DNA of 32,959 nt, taken from NCBI GenBank assembly GCA_028693705.1, contig JAQUUX010000036.1:1-32959 (forward strand). The letters are read 5' to 3'. This DNA comes from Lachnospiraceae bacterium. GTDB taxonomy: Bacteria; Bacillota; Clostridia; Lachnospirales; Lachnospiraceae. The notes under the pieces are model-generated. The model was given only the letters and a program-made list of their open reading frames with translations, searched no databases and had not been told where the DNA came from. Positions 1 through 7,493 of this stretch are shown here, piece after piece. Numbering within the stretch: the first letter of the stretch is position 1; each line of letters starts with the position of its first letter. Position numbers and translations under genes: made by a program.

Positions 1-16
1 TTATTTATTTTGGGAG

Positions 17-45
17 TTGACAAATAACATACTACTTGATATACT
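17..45 (+). promoter_or_regulatory. sigma-A promoter of the metY transcript
   Basis: TTGACA at 17-22 and TATACT at 40-45 are separated by exactly 17 bases, close to the vegetative consensus. The predicted transcript starts near position 52 and runs through a palindrome and a short ORF before the sulfhydrylase gene. Confidence 0.7.
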
Positions 46-57
46 CTAAAACATATT

Positions 58-80
58 ATTCCTATAAAATATATAGGAAT
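58..80. promoter_or_regulatory. palindromic operator candidate (Rrf2/CymR-like) upstream of metY
   Basis: Two perfect 9-base arms, ATTCCTATA (58-66) and TATAGGAAT (72-80), flank a 5-base spacer just downstream of the predicted -10 element, where a bound repressor would block transcription. The GGAAT half-site recalls sites of Rrf2-family cysteine regulators such as CymR, which control sulfur amino acid genes in Firmicutes. The palindrome is seen directly; the regulator is inferred only from the motif and the downstream gene. Confidence 0.45.
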
Positions 81-108
81 GCAGAAAAATAAAAAGAGGT
101 TGATAACA

Positions 109-177
109 ATGAGAGTGATTAAAAAAGAAAACCGCGTTGCAGTGTATGATGTCATGTGTCACCTGGAGCGAATGTGA
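109..177 (+). CDS. short leader-like ORF upstream of metY (22 aa)
   Basis: ATG at 109 follows an AGAGG ribosome site by nine bases and opens a 22-codon frame ending in TGA at 175-177. The peptide is basic at its start and ends VMCHLERM, with one Cys and two Met in the last eight residues. It could be a leader peptide sensing sulfur amino acids or the remnant of a deleted gene. No terminator/antiterminator pair is evident between it and the sulfhydrylase, so attenuation is only a possibility. Confidence 0.3.
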   Translation: MRVIKKENRVAVYDVMCHLERM

Positions 178-270
178 TTTAAGATAAATTTAAAATGACA
201 TGAAGTAAGCATTAATACATAAAAATAAAATTTAGTGCAAGATAAAAACCTTGCAGATTGGAGATATATT

Positions 271-1578
271 ATGAGCAAAAAAACTTATGCGGAGAGAGAT
301 TTAAAATTTGAAACATTACAGTTACACGTAGGACAGGAGCAGCCTGACCCGGTTACGGATGCGAGAGCAGTACCGATTTATCAGACCTCATCCTATGTAT
401 TCCATAACAGCGATCATGCAGCAGCAAGATTTGGATTAAGTGATGCCGGTAATATTTATGGCAGACTGACTAATCCTACAGAGGATGCTTTTGAACAGAG
501 AATCGCAGCTTTGGAAGGTGGTGTAGCTGCACTTGCAGTTGGTTCCGGTGCAGCAGCAATTTCCTATACATTCCAGAATCTGGCACATGCAGGAGATCAC
601 ATCGTAGCAGCCAAGAATATTTATGGTGGTACTTATAATCTGTTGGCTCATACGCTACCGGATTATGGTATTACAACTACTTTTGTTGATCCTTTTAACT
701 ATGAAGAAATAGAAGCAGCAATTCAGGATAACACCAAAGCGATACATATTGAAACATTGGGGAATCCAAATTCAGAAGTGGTTGATATTGAGAAAATAGC
801 AAAGATCGCTCATGCGCATAAGATTCCGTTAGTAGTGGATAACACCTTTGCGACTCCTTACCTGGTACGTCCAATTGAATATGGAGCAGATATCGTGGTA
901 CATTCTGCTACAAAATTCATCGGTGGTCACGGTACAACCATAGGCGGTGTGATCATTGACAGTGGTAAATTCAACTGGATTGAAAGTGGTAAGTTCCCAT
1001 ATCTGGTAGAGCCAAATGAAAGCTACCATGGTATCAGCTTTGCCAAAGATGTTGGAGCAGCAGCTTTTGTTACCAGTATCCGTGCAATTCTTTTAAGAGA
1101 TACAGGGGCAACACTTTCTCCATTCCATGCATTCTTCTTTTTACAGGGATTGGAAACACTGTCACTTCGTGTAGAGAGACATGTGGAAAATGCTTTAAAG
1201 GTTGTTGATTTCCTGCAGAAGCATCCGCAGGTTGAAAAAGTGAATCATCCCTCTGTATCAGATGATTCGAAGCAGAAAGCATTATATCAGAAGTATTTTC
1301 CAAATGGAGGCGGTTCTATTTTTACTTTTGAAATAAAGGGTGACGATAGAAAGGCAAAAGATTTTATCGATAATCTGGAATTGTTTTCTCTGTTAGCAAA
1401 TGTGGCGGATGTGAAATCATTGGTTATTCATCCGGCTTCTACAACTCATTCGGAGTTGAATGCAGCAGAATTGGCAGATCAGGGAATCAAGCCAAATACT
1501 ATCCGATTATCTATTGGTACAGAGAATATTGCGGATATACTGGAAGACCTGGAAGAGGCATTTAAAGCGGTAAAGTAG
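271..1578 (+). CDS. metY: O-acetylhomoserine aminocarboxypropyltransferase / sulfhydrylase (Cys/Met metabolism PLP enzyme)
   Basis: A cytosolic PLP enzyme that condenses O-acetylhomoserine with sulfide to give homocysteine, the direct-sulfhydrylation route to methionine. The 435-residue protein has the usual length of the MetY branch of the Cys/Met metabolism family. Visible signatures are the N-terminal SSYVF and NIYGRLTNPT segments, the substrate-site stretch GNPNSEV, and the PLP-binding lysine in HSATKFIGGHG (Lys215), with the C-terminal VKSLVIHPASTTHSEL and RLSIGTE motifs. The frame is open upstream to a GTG at 235, but ATG 271 is preferred because GGAGA lies eight bases before it and the protein then begins MSKKTY. 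It stands alone behind its own promoter and palindrome. MetY versus a cystathionine synthase/lyase relative is decided mainly by length and the long C-terminal insert. Confidence 0.92.
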   Translation: MSKKTYAERDLKFETLQLHVGQEQPDPVTDARAVPIYQTSSYVFHNSDHAAARFGLSDAGNIYGRLTNPTEDAFEQRIAALEGGVAALAVGSGAAAISYTFQNLAHAGDHIVAAKNIYGGTYNLLAHTLPDYGITTTFVDPFNYEEIEAAIQDNTKAIHIETLGNPNSEVVDIEKIAKIAHAHKIPLVVDNTFATPYLVRPIEYGADIVVHSATKFIGGHGTTIGGVIIDSGKFNWIESGKFPYLVEPNESYHGISFAKDVGAAAFVTSIRAILLRDTGATLSPFHAFFFLQGLETLSLRVERHVENALKVVDFLQKHPQVEKVNHPSVSDDSKQKALYQKYFPNGGGSIFTFEIKGDDRKAKDFIDNLELFSLLANVADVKSLVIHPASTTHSELNAAELADQGIKPNTIRLSIGTENIADILEDLEEAFKAVK

Positions 1579-1593
1579 CCATTAGAATATTGA

Positions 1594-1600
1594 TAAATCA
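1594..1600. repeat. left target-site duplication of the IS (7 bp)
   Basis: TAAATCA directly abuts the left terminal repeat and is repeated exactly at 3112-3118 beside the right one. Removing the element and one copy leaves a short intergenic space between the convergent metY and citX. Confidence 0.8.
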
Positions 1601-3111
1601 CTCAACTTTCCCAGCAAATATTTCTGAACAATGCCTGTATAAATGAGGCTTGAGATAGTATCCATTCAGTTACTTTACTTTTAATGTAGGATGTGATATC
1701 CGCTGATAACGTTGAAATGTGCTCCACAAACATAGCCATCAGGCTTTGAAGTGCATTGGTTAAATCCATGTCCTGTATATCATCACAGAACATGAAGAAT
1801 AATTCGCCATACGTTTTCTGGTCATTCTGGTTACGGCGAATCCATTCAAGAATAGTGTATCTTGTAAAAACAATGGTTGTATGGCTTACCATTGCACCAT
1901 AATTATGGCTCTGAAATTCAGTGCCTAACTTCAAGAAAGATTTAGATGATTTAAAGAAACATTCAATTGACCATCTGTTTCCATAAATACGTACGATTTC
2001 TGCATCTTCCAGTGAAGCATTGGTGCTTAAGATATATAAGCATTCACTTTTCTTATTGCGATTTCGTACAAAGACAATCTTAACAGGAATCCCTGTTTTG
2101 GTCGTAACCACCAGTGAACCAAAGATGTTTCTAGCACCTTCAAAACTTACAAACTTCTTTAACTCAGGAAGTGTGTATTGCTTGCCATGATAGGTATAAC
2201 GTTGTTTTAACTGTTTAACCATACCAATTGCATCCATGCCTGTTTTAAGGATTTCCTTGATCATAGGTTCAGTAGTAAACCAAGTGTCCATAAGGACATA
2301 ATCCGCTTTAATACCAGCATTCAGTGCATTCTTTATCAAAAGAATTGCAGCATCTGTTTTATGCATCATACTTTCCTTGCGAAATTTGTAGCCATTTGAA
2401 CGATGATCAATGTCAGAGGATACTTCGTTGTAACGATTGCTTTTTTTGGCTGAAGAAAGCATGTTGAATCCAGTTGGTATAAAACTGTATCCGTCAGTCC
2501 AGCCAAGTGTAAGAAGGGTAAATCCTTTCTGGCATTTATGTTCTACATGGTCAAAGATACGTGCAAGCAGTTCTACAGTTTTGCTTCGATTACGTTTAAT
2601 AACAGAATCATCTAAAACCAGAACTTTTATTCTTTCTGGGCGAGTAAGCGAATCAAATGCAGTTGTAACCTTAACTGCAAGGAGTAAAAGAAATTTACTC
2701 CAGTTGTAGGAAGTTTCATTGAGAAAACGATAATACGTATTTTTTGAAACAGCCTGATCTTTATGTTTAGAATTCAGGAAACGAAATAGGTTCTTTCCCT
2801 GAAAAGCTAACAGTAGTAAAAATTGAAATACCTCATATGCAGAAATACCACATGATTTTGTAATGTTGGATTTTCGTAGTAGTTTTCCGATTTGAAGTTC
2901 CTTTAGAGCATTAGAAAACTGATTTTGAGGATTTTCATTTTGGTTATTTTGGTATATCATAAGTTTAGCACCTTTCTTTGTATGTTAATGTTTGTGGTGA
3001 ACTTATTATACCAAAGATTAGGTGCTATTTTAATGTCAAGGCACCAATTTATTAAGGTTTTTTGCTTGAGAAATCAATTATTTTCATTGCTATGATGGTG
3101 GGAAAGTTGAG
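1601..3111 (-). mobile_element. complete IS4-family insertion sequence (1,511 bp)
   Basis: Perfect 13-base terminal inverted repeats, CTCAACTTTCCCA at 1601-1613 and its complement at 3099-3111, bound one transposase gene on the minus strand, and both ends carry the same 7-bp target duplication. The stop codon of the transposase lies inside the left repeat. Intact termini, an intact transposase and an exact duplication all point to a recent insertion. It sits in the convergent space 22 bases after metY and about 40 bases from the end of citX, so it breaks neither gene. Confidence 0.9.
1602..2960 (-). CDS. IS4-family DDE transposase
   Basis: A 452-residue transposase that would cut and paste the surrounding element. 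It carries a DDE/RNase H-like catalytic core: Asp117 in VLVLDDSV, Asp225 in YVLMDTWF and Glu333 in RWSIECFF. The last sits in the IS4 signature Y-(2)-R-(3)-E-(6)-K, read as Tyr326, Arg329, Glu333 and Lys340. The N-terminal 110 residues are probably the DNA-binding part that recognises the 13-base ends. The frame is uninterrupted and of normal length, so the element may be active. It points away from citX-citC and towards the 3' end of metY. Confidence 0.93.
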   Translation of the reverse strand: MIYQNNQNENPQNQFSNALKELQIGKLLRKSNITKSCGISAYEVFQFLLLLAFQGKNLFRFLNSKHKDQAVSKNTYYRFLNETSYNWSKFLLLLAVKVTTAFDSLTRPERIKVLVLDDSVIKRNRSKTVELLARIFDHVEHKCQKGFTLLTLGWTDGYSFIPTGFNMLSSAKKSNRYNEVSSDIDHRSNGYKFRKESMMHKTDAAILLIKNALNAGIKADYVLMDTWFTTEPMIKEILKTGMDAIGMVKQLKQRYTYHGKQYTLPELKKFVSFEGARNIFGSLVVTTKTGIPVKIVFVRNRNKKSECLYILSTNASLEDAEIVRIYGNRWSIECFFKSSKSFLKLGTEFQSHNYGAMVSHTTIVFTRYTILEWIRRNQNDQKTYGELFFMFCDDIQDMDLTNALQSLMAMFVEHISTLSADITSYIKSKVTEWILSQASFIQALFRNICWES

Positions 3112-3118
3112 TAAATCA
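3112..3118. repeat. right target-site duplication of the IS (7 bp)
   Basis: TAAATCA immediately follows the right terminal repeat and matches the copy at 1594-1600. Confidence 0.8.
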
Positions 3119-3149
3119 TAATAACGGATGGAACAAATGTAAGTACACG

Positions 3150-3659
3150 CTATGAAAAATATTCAGATATCATTTCTTCAATTTTATCCTGCATTTCCTC
3201 TACGGTATGCTTTCTGGAGCGGGCACAATCCTGTGCCTGACAGTCGCATAACAGACATTTACGAAAAGCAGGACGGGACAGCTTTTGTCCGGTTACATCA
3301 ATAATATCAATGTCAAACAGACGGCCAAGGGGGTGACTTTCCTCCAATTTGGTCGTCTTGTTTTTCAGATCAGCAGCATTACAGGCGATACTCATAATCA
3401 GTTCGTCTCCGGTTTTTTCGTGGAGTTGAACGAAGTCCTGAATGGAAAAGTCTTCTGTATCTAATAAATCATATATGGATATTACTGCTTCATCAAACGC
3501 TTGGCGAAGCAGAGCATTGGTTTTTATCGGTCCGGGAATATTCATACAAAAGGAAAGAACCGGTGTTTTATATTTTGCCAGATACTTATCCTGTATCATA
3601 GCCCGTCTCTCTCGGCATTCCATCATATCCGGGACAGTTACTTGTTCTCCAATGAGCAT
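3150..3659 (-). CDS. citX: CitX: apo-citrate lyase phosphoribosyl-dephospho-CoA transferase
   Basis: CitX attaches the phosphoribosyl-dephospho-CoA prosthetic group to the acyl carrier subunit of citrate lyase. The 169-residue length fits the family, and the family stretch with GRLFDIDIID and the cysteine-rich RKCLLCDCQAQDCARSR block is clear. The ATG at 3659 has a GAAGGT ribosome site a few bases upstream. It is the second gene of a minus-strand pair, 39 bases after citC. No citD, citE, citF or citG follows, because the gene runs into the IS and then the convergent metY. The pair is therefore separated from the enzyme it matures, at least locally. Confidence 0.88.
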   Translation of the reverse strand: MLIGEQVTVPDMMECRERRAMIQDKYLAKYKTPVLSFCMNIPGPIKTNALLRQAFDEAVISIYDLLDTEDFSIQDFVQLHEKTGDELIMSIACNAADLKNKTTKLEESHPLGRLFDIDIIDVTGQKLSRPAFRKCLLCDCQAQDCARSRKHTVEEMQDKIEEMISEYFS

Positions 3660-3698
3660 GAGTAAGACCTTCTTTCTATAGGGTTCGTATATCTTTAT

Positions 3699-4772
3699 CT
3701 AGTAATGCACCACATTTTCCTCAGCCTGTATCCGCGCCACAACAGGTGCAGCTTCATCAGAACAAAAATAGCGGTAAGTAGACTCCGGTACCAGCGCCTG
3801 CAAGGTCTGCAGATCCTGATTTTTCAGCGCGGTTCGTACCGTGGAAGCACTGATGACCTGATCACCGGATTCCTTTCGGGGGACAATGGTGCAGGCAATC
3901 TCATGAGCGGGTAATTCCTCAGCCATGATCTGGTTATAGATGCCGGTGACGATGCTATTTGGTTCCTCGCCAACATATCGGTTATTAATATGAAGAGCCT
4001 TTGCAATTTGTACGAAAATAGTAAGATCCAGTCTTGCGTGACCTTCGATTACTGCATTTTCATCCTTCTGAAAATAACTGGGAAAGGTGGCATTGCTGAT
4101 AATATATGGACCACTGTCGTGATAGCAGATATTGGACAGATGCGCGGTACCTTCTCTGATCAGCTTTTTACGGACAGCAAAGGGAACCAGGCTGGAATCC
4201 TCACTGACTATGAATAAATGTACCAGATCATTTTCTGCACCGGCTTTTTCTACCAGGTATAGATGTCCAAGTGTAAAAGGATTGGCATTCATAACAATAG
4301 CAGCTACTTTTGCGGGTGGCTCGATAACAGCTGTTGCAGAAGAACTTTCCGTTTCTTTTTGCAGCTTTGCAAGATAATCAGGGAAACCGTTTCTGCGATT
4401 TTCCATGAAGACTACGTTGTCTTTGATTCTTGCTATCTCATAAAATCCCAGACTGGAAAAAAATTTAGCAGAGTTACATTTGGTATACAAAAACAGATGC
4501 AGATTTCCTCTGCTGCACTGAAATTCAATTAAATGAGTCACGATTTCATTCATCAGTCCCTCGCCCTGGTGTGAACTGCTCACAGCCAGACAACGCAGGG
4601 TATTACCAAAGCAGCTGCCGGTAGCAATCACATTCATATCATCATCATACATGGCACAGGTGTAATCCAGATTTCCGTCACGACGGATACCTTCTTCTGA
4701 TAATAATTGATCGATTAAGCCGTGGGCACGCTTATCGTTTGCACTGACTTTTGAAATGTAGTAATCTGACAT
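3699..4772 (-). CDS. citC: CitC: [citrate (pro-3S)-lyase] ligase
   Basis: CitC acetylates the prosthetic-group thiol of citrate lyase with acetate and ATP, switching the enzyme on for anaerobic citrate cleavage. About 120 N-terminal residues form a GNAT-like domain (segment HQGEGLMNEIVTHLI). The rest is a nucleotidyltransferase domain with the T/HxGH signature in NANPFTLGH at residues 162-170, and the C-terminal ISASTVR stretch seen in this superfamily. The frame extends 13 codons further upstream, but ATG 4772 is chosen because GGGAGGAAAC sits directly before it. It is followed by citX with the same orientation. With no lyase subunits in view, its partner must be encoded elsewhere or be lost. 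Confidence 0.9.
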   Translation of the reverse strand: MSDYYISKVSANDKRAHGLIDQLLSEEGIRRDGNLDYTCAMYDDDMNVIATGSCFGNTLRCLAVSSSHQGEGLMNEIVTHLIEFQCSRGNLHLFLYTKCNSAKFFSSLGFYEIARIKDNVVFMENRRNGFPDYLAKLQKETESSSATAVIEPPAKVAAIVMNANPFTLGHLYLVEKAGAENDLVHLFIVSEDSSLVPFAVRKKLIREGTAHLSNICYHDSGPYIISNATFPSYFQKDENAVIEGHARLDLTIFVQIAKALHINNRYVGEEPNSIVTGIYNQIMAEELPAHEIACTIVPRKESGDQVISASTVRTALKNQDLQTLQALVPESTYRYFCSDEAAPVVARIQAEENVVHY

Positions 4773-4977
4773 GTTTCCTCCCGGCAAAAGATTTAACAGG
4801 AAATCCTTCACTTGTTTTTTGAAAAAAATAATCTATGCAAATTATACAGGATATTGGAAAAAAGTAAAATACTTTGAAATTGTGCTGAGAAGTTCATAGC
4901 TTTATAAGAAAATTCGATTGGAAAAACAGGCAGACAAACTGTTTATTATAATCGGATTTTCTTTATATTTTCGCAGT

Positions 4978-5074
4978 AAATAATATTGAGAAATAGCTGT
5001 TTTCATGCTATGGTAAATACAAGCAAATACATTTCTAAAGATTCTATTATATCCTGAATCCTATCACGTGAATT
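4978..5074 (+). repeat. 97-bp dispersed repeat, copy 1 (contains a promoter-like sequence)
   Basis: This stretch matches 32682-32778 at 95 of 97 positions, both differences being T/C, and similarity ends sharply on each side. Within it TTGAGA (4986-4991) and TATGGT (5009-5014) lie 17 bases apart, so each copy may bring a promoter. Both copies lie on the same strand and face a gene start 125-180 bases downstream. Confidence 0.8.
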
Positions 5075-5157
5075 ATATGAAGAAATCTCAAAGAGGGATA
5101 AAAGCATGCAATAACAAAGAAAATAGAAGAATTTACAAAAAGTTTATAAAAAACTTC

Positions 5158-5188
5158 TTGACCTAGAGTGGACTTTAACTTCTATGAT
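5158..5188 (+). promoter_or_regulatory. MerR-type promoter with 19-bp spacer upstream of DUF3842
   Basis: TTGACC (5158-5163) and TATGAT (5183-5188) are 19 bases apart, and the spacer region contains an imperfect dyad centred on AGTGGACTTT. Overlong spacers with an internal dyad are the hallmark of promoters twisted open by MerR-family activators. An alternative start is the extended -10 sequence TGATATAAT at 5203-5211. No MerR gene is present in the window. Confidence 0.4.
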
Positions 5189-5254
5189 AAACAGGAAGAT
5201 TTTGATATAATATAGAAGCAGGTCGTTTACGATCGGTAGAAAGGTCTTCAATAA

Positions 5255-5656
5255 ATGAAAATAGTAGTAATAGATGGTCAGGGTGGCGGCGTTGGTAAAG
5301 CCCTGGTAGAGAAAATCAGCTTGAATTGTCCGAATCATGAGGTCATTGCGGTGGGAACGAATTCCATGGCAACTGCTAATATGTTAAAAGGCGGCAAGAT
5401 CGTTGGTGCAACAGGTGAAAATGCAGTGGTATATAATAGCCAAAGAGCTGATGTGATTGTAGGACCCATTGGTATTTTGGTGGCAAACTCGATGTTAGGT
5501 GAAATAACACCAAAGATGGCAGAAGCTGTCGCAGAGAGTGAGGCAGAGGTTTTATTACTGCCTATGAGTAAATGTCATGCAAAGGTTGTGGGCGTACAGG
5601 AGAAAAAGCTGGCAGATTATATTGATGATGTAATCGCTGAGATTCAGGCTTTGTAA
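5255..5656 (+). CDS. DUF3842 family protein
   Basis: A 133-residue protein of the DUF3842 family, found widely in anaerobic Firmicutes and of unknown function. It opens with MKIVVIDGQGGGVGKALVE, which resembles a Rossmann or P-loop-like glycine-rich turn after the first strand. It continues with alternating strands and helices (VIAVGTNSMATANM, ADVIVGPIGILVANSMLGEI) and ends with a short helix. A cysteine lies in LLLPMSKCHAKVVG. The glycine pattern suggests nucleotide or small-ligand binding, but that is inference. It is monocistronic in appearance, preceded by the long-spacer promoter and followed by the regulatory region of the nickel operon. Confidence 0.8.
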   Translation: MKIVVIDGQGGGVGKALVEKISLNCPNHEVIAVGTNSMATANMLKGGKIVGATGENAVVYNSQRADVIVGPIGILVANSMLGEITPKMAEAVAESEAEVLLLPMSKCHAKVVGVQEKKLADYIDDVIAEIQAL

Positions 5657-5673
5657 GGAGTTATAGTTTGGTA

Positions 5674-5694
5674 CTTATCATAAACTGAGATAAG
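5674..5694. promoter_or_regulatory. inverted repeat over the promoter of the nickel operon
   Basis: CTTATC (5674-5679) and GATAAG (5689-5694) form a dyad with a nine-base spacer. It lies just upstream of TATAAT at 5702-5707, so it covers the place of a -35 box, which is otherwise poor. The arrangement fits a metal-responsive regulator site, but no known NikR or Fur consensus is recognisable. Confidence 0.3.
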
Positions 5695-5740
5695 AGCGAC
5701 CTATAATATAATAAGAAATAAAATAAGAAAAGATAAATAT

Positions 5741-5795
5741 TGCCACGAAGGCATGATCCACCAGAAGGTGGGTTCTGTTTTCGTGGTATTTTTTT
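5741..5795 (+). terminator. branched hairpin with U-tract in the leader of the nickel operon (terminator or attenuator)
   Basis: TGCCACGA (5741-5748) pairs with TCGTGGTA (5781-5788) and is followed by an eight-base T run. Inside it ATCCACC and GGTGGGT make a second stem with an AGAA loop (5756-5773). It lies after the predicted -10 at 5702-5707 and only 18 bases before the GTG of the methyltransferase gene. It could end the DUF3842 transcript or act as an attenuator of the operon. Confidence 0.6.
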
Positions 5796-5813
5796 GCAAA
5801 AAGGAGTAGACAG

Positions 5814-6557
5814 GTGGAACAAAGTAAAAAAGGATTATTGGTACAGGTAGGAAATTATTGGAATACCAGGGCGGAAGGTTATTCACTGGATGTAAAAGAG
5901 GAACTTTTAGGAGAAAGTGGAAAGGACTGGCTTTCTTTTATAAAAGAAATTGCTCCAAAAGAAAAGTTTTCCAAAGTATTGGATATCGGATGTGGTCCGG
6001 GATTTTTTGTTACCTTATTAGGGAGGGCAGGCTATGAAGTGACCGGAGTGGATTATACCGAAAACATGCTGATAGAGGCAAGACGAAATACCACAGAACA
6101 TGGTGTGGAGGCAAGGCTTCTGCGGATGGATGTGCAAGAATTGGATTTCACGGATGAATGTTTTGATTTGCTGGTAACCAGAAATGTGACCTGGAATCTG
6201 GAACATCCCATGGAAGCATATAAAGAATGGCTTAGGGTGTTAAAACCAGGTGGCATTTTAATCAATGCAGATGGAAATCATTACCTGCATTATACGGATG
6301 AGACCTATGCCAAGTCTGCGTCTGAAAGTGAGCATAAACATATGGAAGGTATTGATGTCAGTGTAATTGATAATCTGGCGAGAGAACTTCCGTTAAGCAG
6401 AGAACATCGACCGGCATGGGATCAGGCAGTTTTAGAGAGCCTGGGTGCCACAGATTTTGTGGTTAGAAAAGAAGTAACAGAGCAGGTGGCAGGCAGGAAT
6501 GGTGAAACGAGAGACATTACCAGAAACTTTATTTTTACAGTAGGAAAGAAAGCATGA
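5814..6557 (+). CDS. class I SAM-dependent methyltransferase, first gene of the nickel operon
   Basis: A 247-residue soluble methyltransferase with a Rossmann-fold SAM domain. Motif I is VLDIGCGPGFFV near residues 55-66, the acidic end of strand 2 is VTGVDYTENML, and post-I is RMDVQEL. A motif resembling IV reads DLLVTRNVTWNL, followed by RVLKPGGILI. The last 80 residues, with a HYLHYTDETYAK stretch and SEHKHMEG, are not typical of quinone or rRNA methyltransferases, and the substrate is unknown. The start is GTG 5814 with AAGGAG eight bases upstream. Its stop overlaps the ATG of the permease gene (ATGA), so it is translationally coupled to nickel uptake. It might modify a metal chelator or a cofactor intermediate; this is inference from context. 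Confidence 0.85.
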   Translation: MEQSKKGLLVQVGNYWNTRAEGYSLDVKEELLGESGKDWLSFIKEIAPKEKFSKVLDIGCGPGFFVTLLGRAGYEVTGVDYTENMLIEARRNTTEHGVEARLLRMDVQELDFTDECFDLLVTRNVTWNLEHPMEAYKEWLRVLKPGGILINADGNHYLHYTDETYAKSASESEHKHMEGIDVSVIDNLARELPLSREHRPAWDQAVLESLGATDFVVRKEVTEQVAGRNGETRDITRNFIFTVGKKA

Positions 6558-7492
6558 CAAGATATATTTTGAAACGAATCTTACAATTGATAGTGGTATT
6601 ACTGGGTGTCACTTTTTTGACTTTTCTGGTCACGATGGCAGCACCTTCGGATGCAGCAGAGATGCGTTACCTCTCAAAGGGATTTACCCCAAGCGAGGAG
6701 CTTTTGGAACAGACCAGAGAGGAATTAGGGTTACATGACCCGGTACTGGTTCAGTATGGCAGGTGGTTAGGCAGACTGGCACAGGGAGATTTGGGCAATT
6801 CCTACAATACAGACAATAGCGTTTTGTTGGAAATAACCAGGAAACTTCCGGGAACATTGATGCTTGCCGGTTCTTCTCTGCTTCTCATGCTGTTATTCGA
6901 ATTTCCACTGGGACTTATTACAGCGGTTTATCAGAATAAGCCTGTCGATTATTTTCTGCGGATCATTTCCTTTGTGGGAATATCCATGCCGAACTTCTGG
7001 CTGGCATTGTTACTTATGTTTTTTCTGGCAGTTAGGATTCGTTGGTTTCCGGTAATCGGGAGGGGAGATCTGAACAGTATGATACTTCCCATGCTGACGC
7101 TTGCCATTCCCATGATCTGCGATTATATCAGGCAGATCAGAACGGCTATTTTGGAAGAACTGGAACAGGCGTATGTAACAGGTGCCAGAGCCAGGGGGGT
7201 GGCGGAAAGCAGGATTTTGTTCTGCCATGTTCTGCCAAATGCCTTAGTGCCGATTGTCACACTTATTGGACTATCCATTGGACATTTATTAGGTGGTGCA
7301 GCCATTGTTGAAACCATATTTTCGTGGCAGGGCATTGGCAATATGGTGGTGGAGGCGATTCGCAACCGGGATTATCCTGTTATACAGGCCTATGTGATCT
7401 GGATGGCGGTAATATATGTGATGGTTAATCTCACTGTGGATATAGCCTGTCATATTATGGATCCCAAGCTTCGCAGAAAAGGAGTTCATTAA
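6554..7492 (+). CDS. nikB: ABC importer permease 1 (nickel/peptide type, NikB-like)
   Basis: A 312-residue inner-membrane permease of the BPD family used by dipeptide and nickel importers. The N-terminal helix (ILKRILQLIVVLLGVTFLTF) and the following soluble stretch with LGLHDPVLVQYGRWL are typical of the DppB/NikB branch. Further helices lie at about 100-125, 135-160, 170-190, 235-260 and 280-305. The cytoplasmic EAA-type loop, contacting the ATPase, is seen in YVTGARARGVAESRILFCHVLPNALVPIV. The start overlaps the methyltransferase stop by four bases, and the partner permease follows after one base. Nickel rather than peptide specificity is inferred from linkage to larEBC. Confidence 0.85.
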   Translation: MTRYILKRILQLIVVLLGVTFLTFLVTMAAPSDAAEMRYLSKGFTPSEELLEQTREELGLHDPVLVQYGRWLGRLAQGDLGNSYNTDNSVLLEITRKLPGTLMLAGSSLLLMLLFEFPLGLITAVYQNKPVDYFLRIISFVGISMPNFWLALLLMFFLAVRIRWFPVIGRGDLNSMILPMLTLAIPMICDYIRQIRTAILEELEQAYVTGARARGVAESRILFCHVLPNALVPIVTLIGLSIGHLLGGAAIVETIFSWQGIGNMVVEAIRNRDYPVIQAYVIWMAVIYVMVNLTVDIACHIMDPKLRRKGVH

Positions 7493-7493
7493 G

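Larger units (their letters stand above)
4773..5254. other. divergent intergenic region between citC and DUF3842
   Basis: No gene is seen here. On the minus strand a TATAAT (complement of 4841-4846) with a poor -35 box is the likely citC promoter. The rightward half holds one copy of a 97-bp dispersed repeat (4978-5074) and a long-spacer promoter (5158-5188). An imperfect AAGTTT/AAACTT hairpin lies around 5140-5156. Confidence 0.5.

Noticed and set aside
1601-3118. IS insertion as a disruption of citX or metY
   Set aside because: Both neighbouring genes end with proper stop codons outside the element, and excision restores a simple convergent intergenic space.
5741-5795. T-box riboswitch before the nickel operon
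   Set aside because: The AAGGTGGG segment followed by a terminator recalls a T-box, but there is no stem I, no specifier loop and no full GGGTGGTACC consensus, and the leader is too short.
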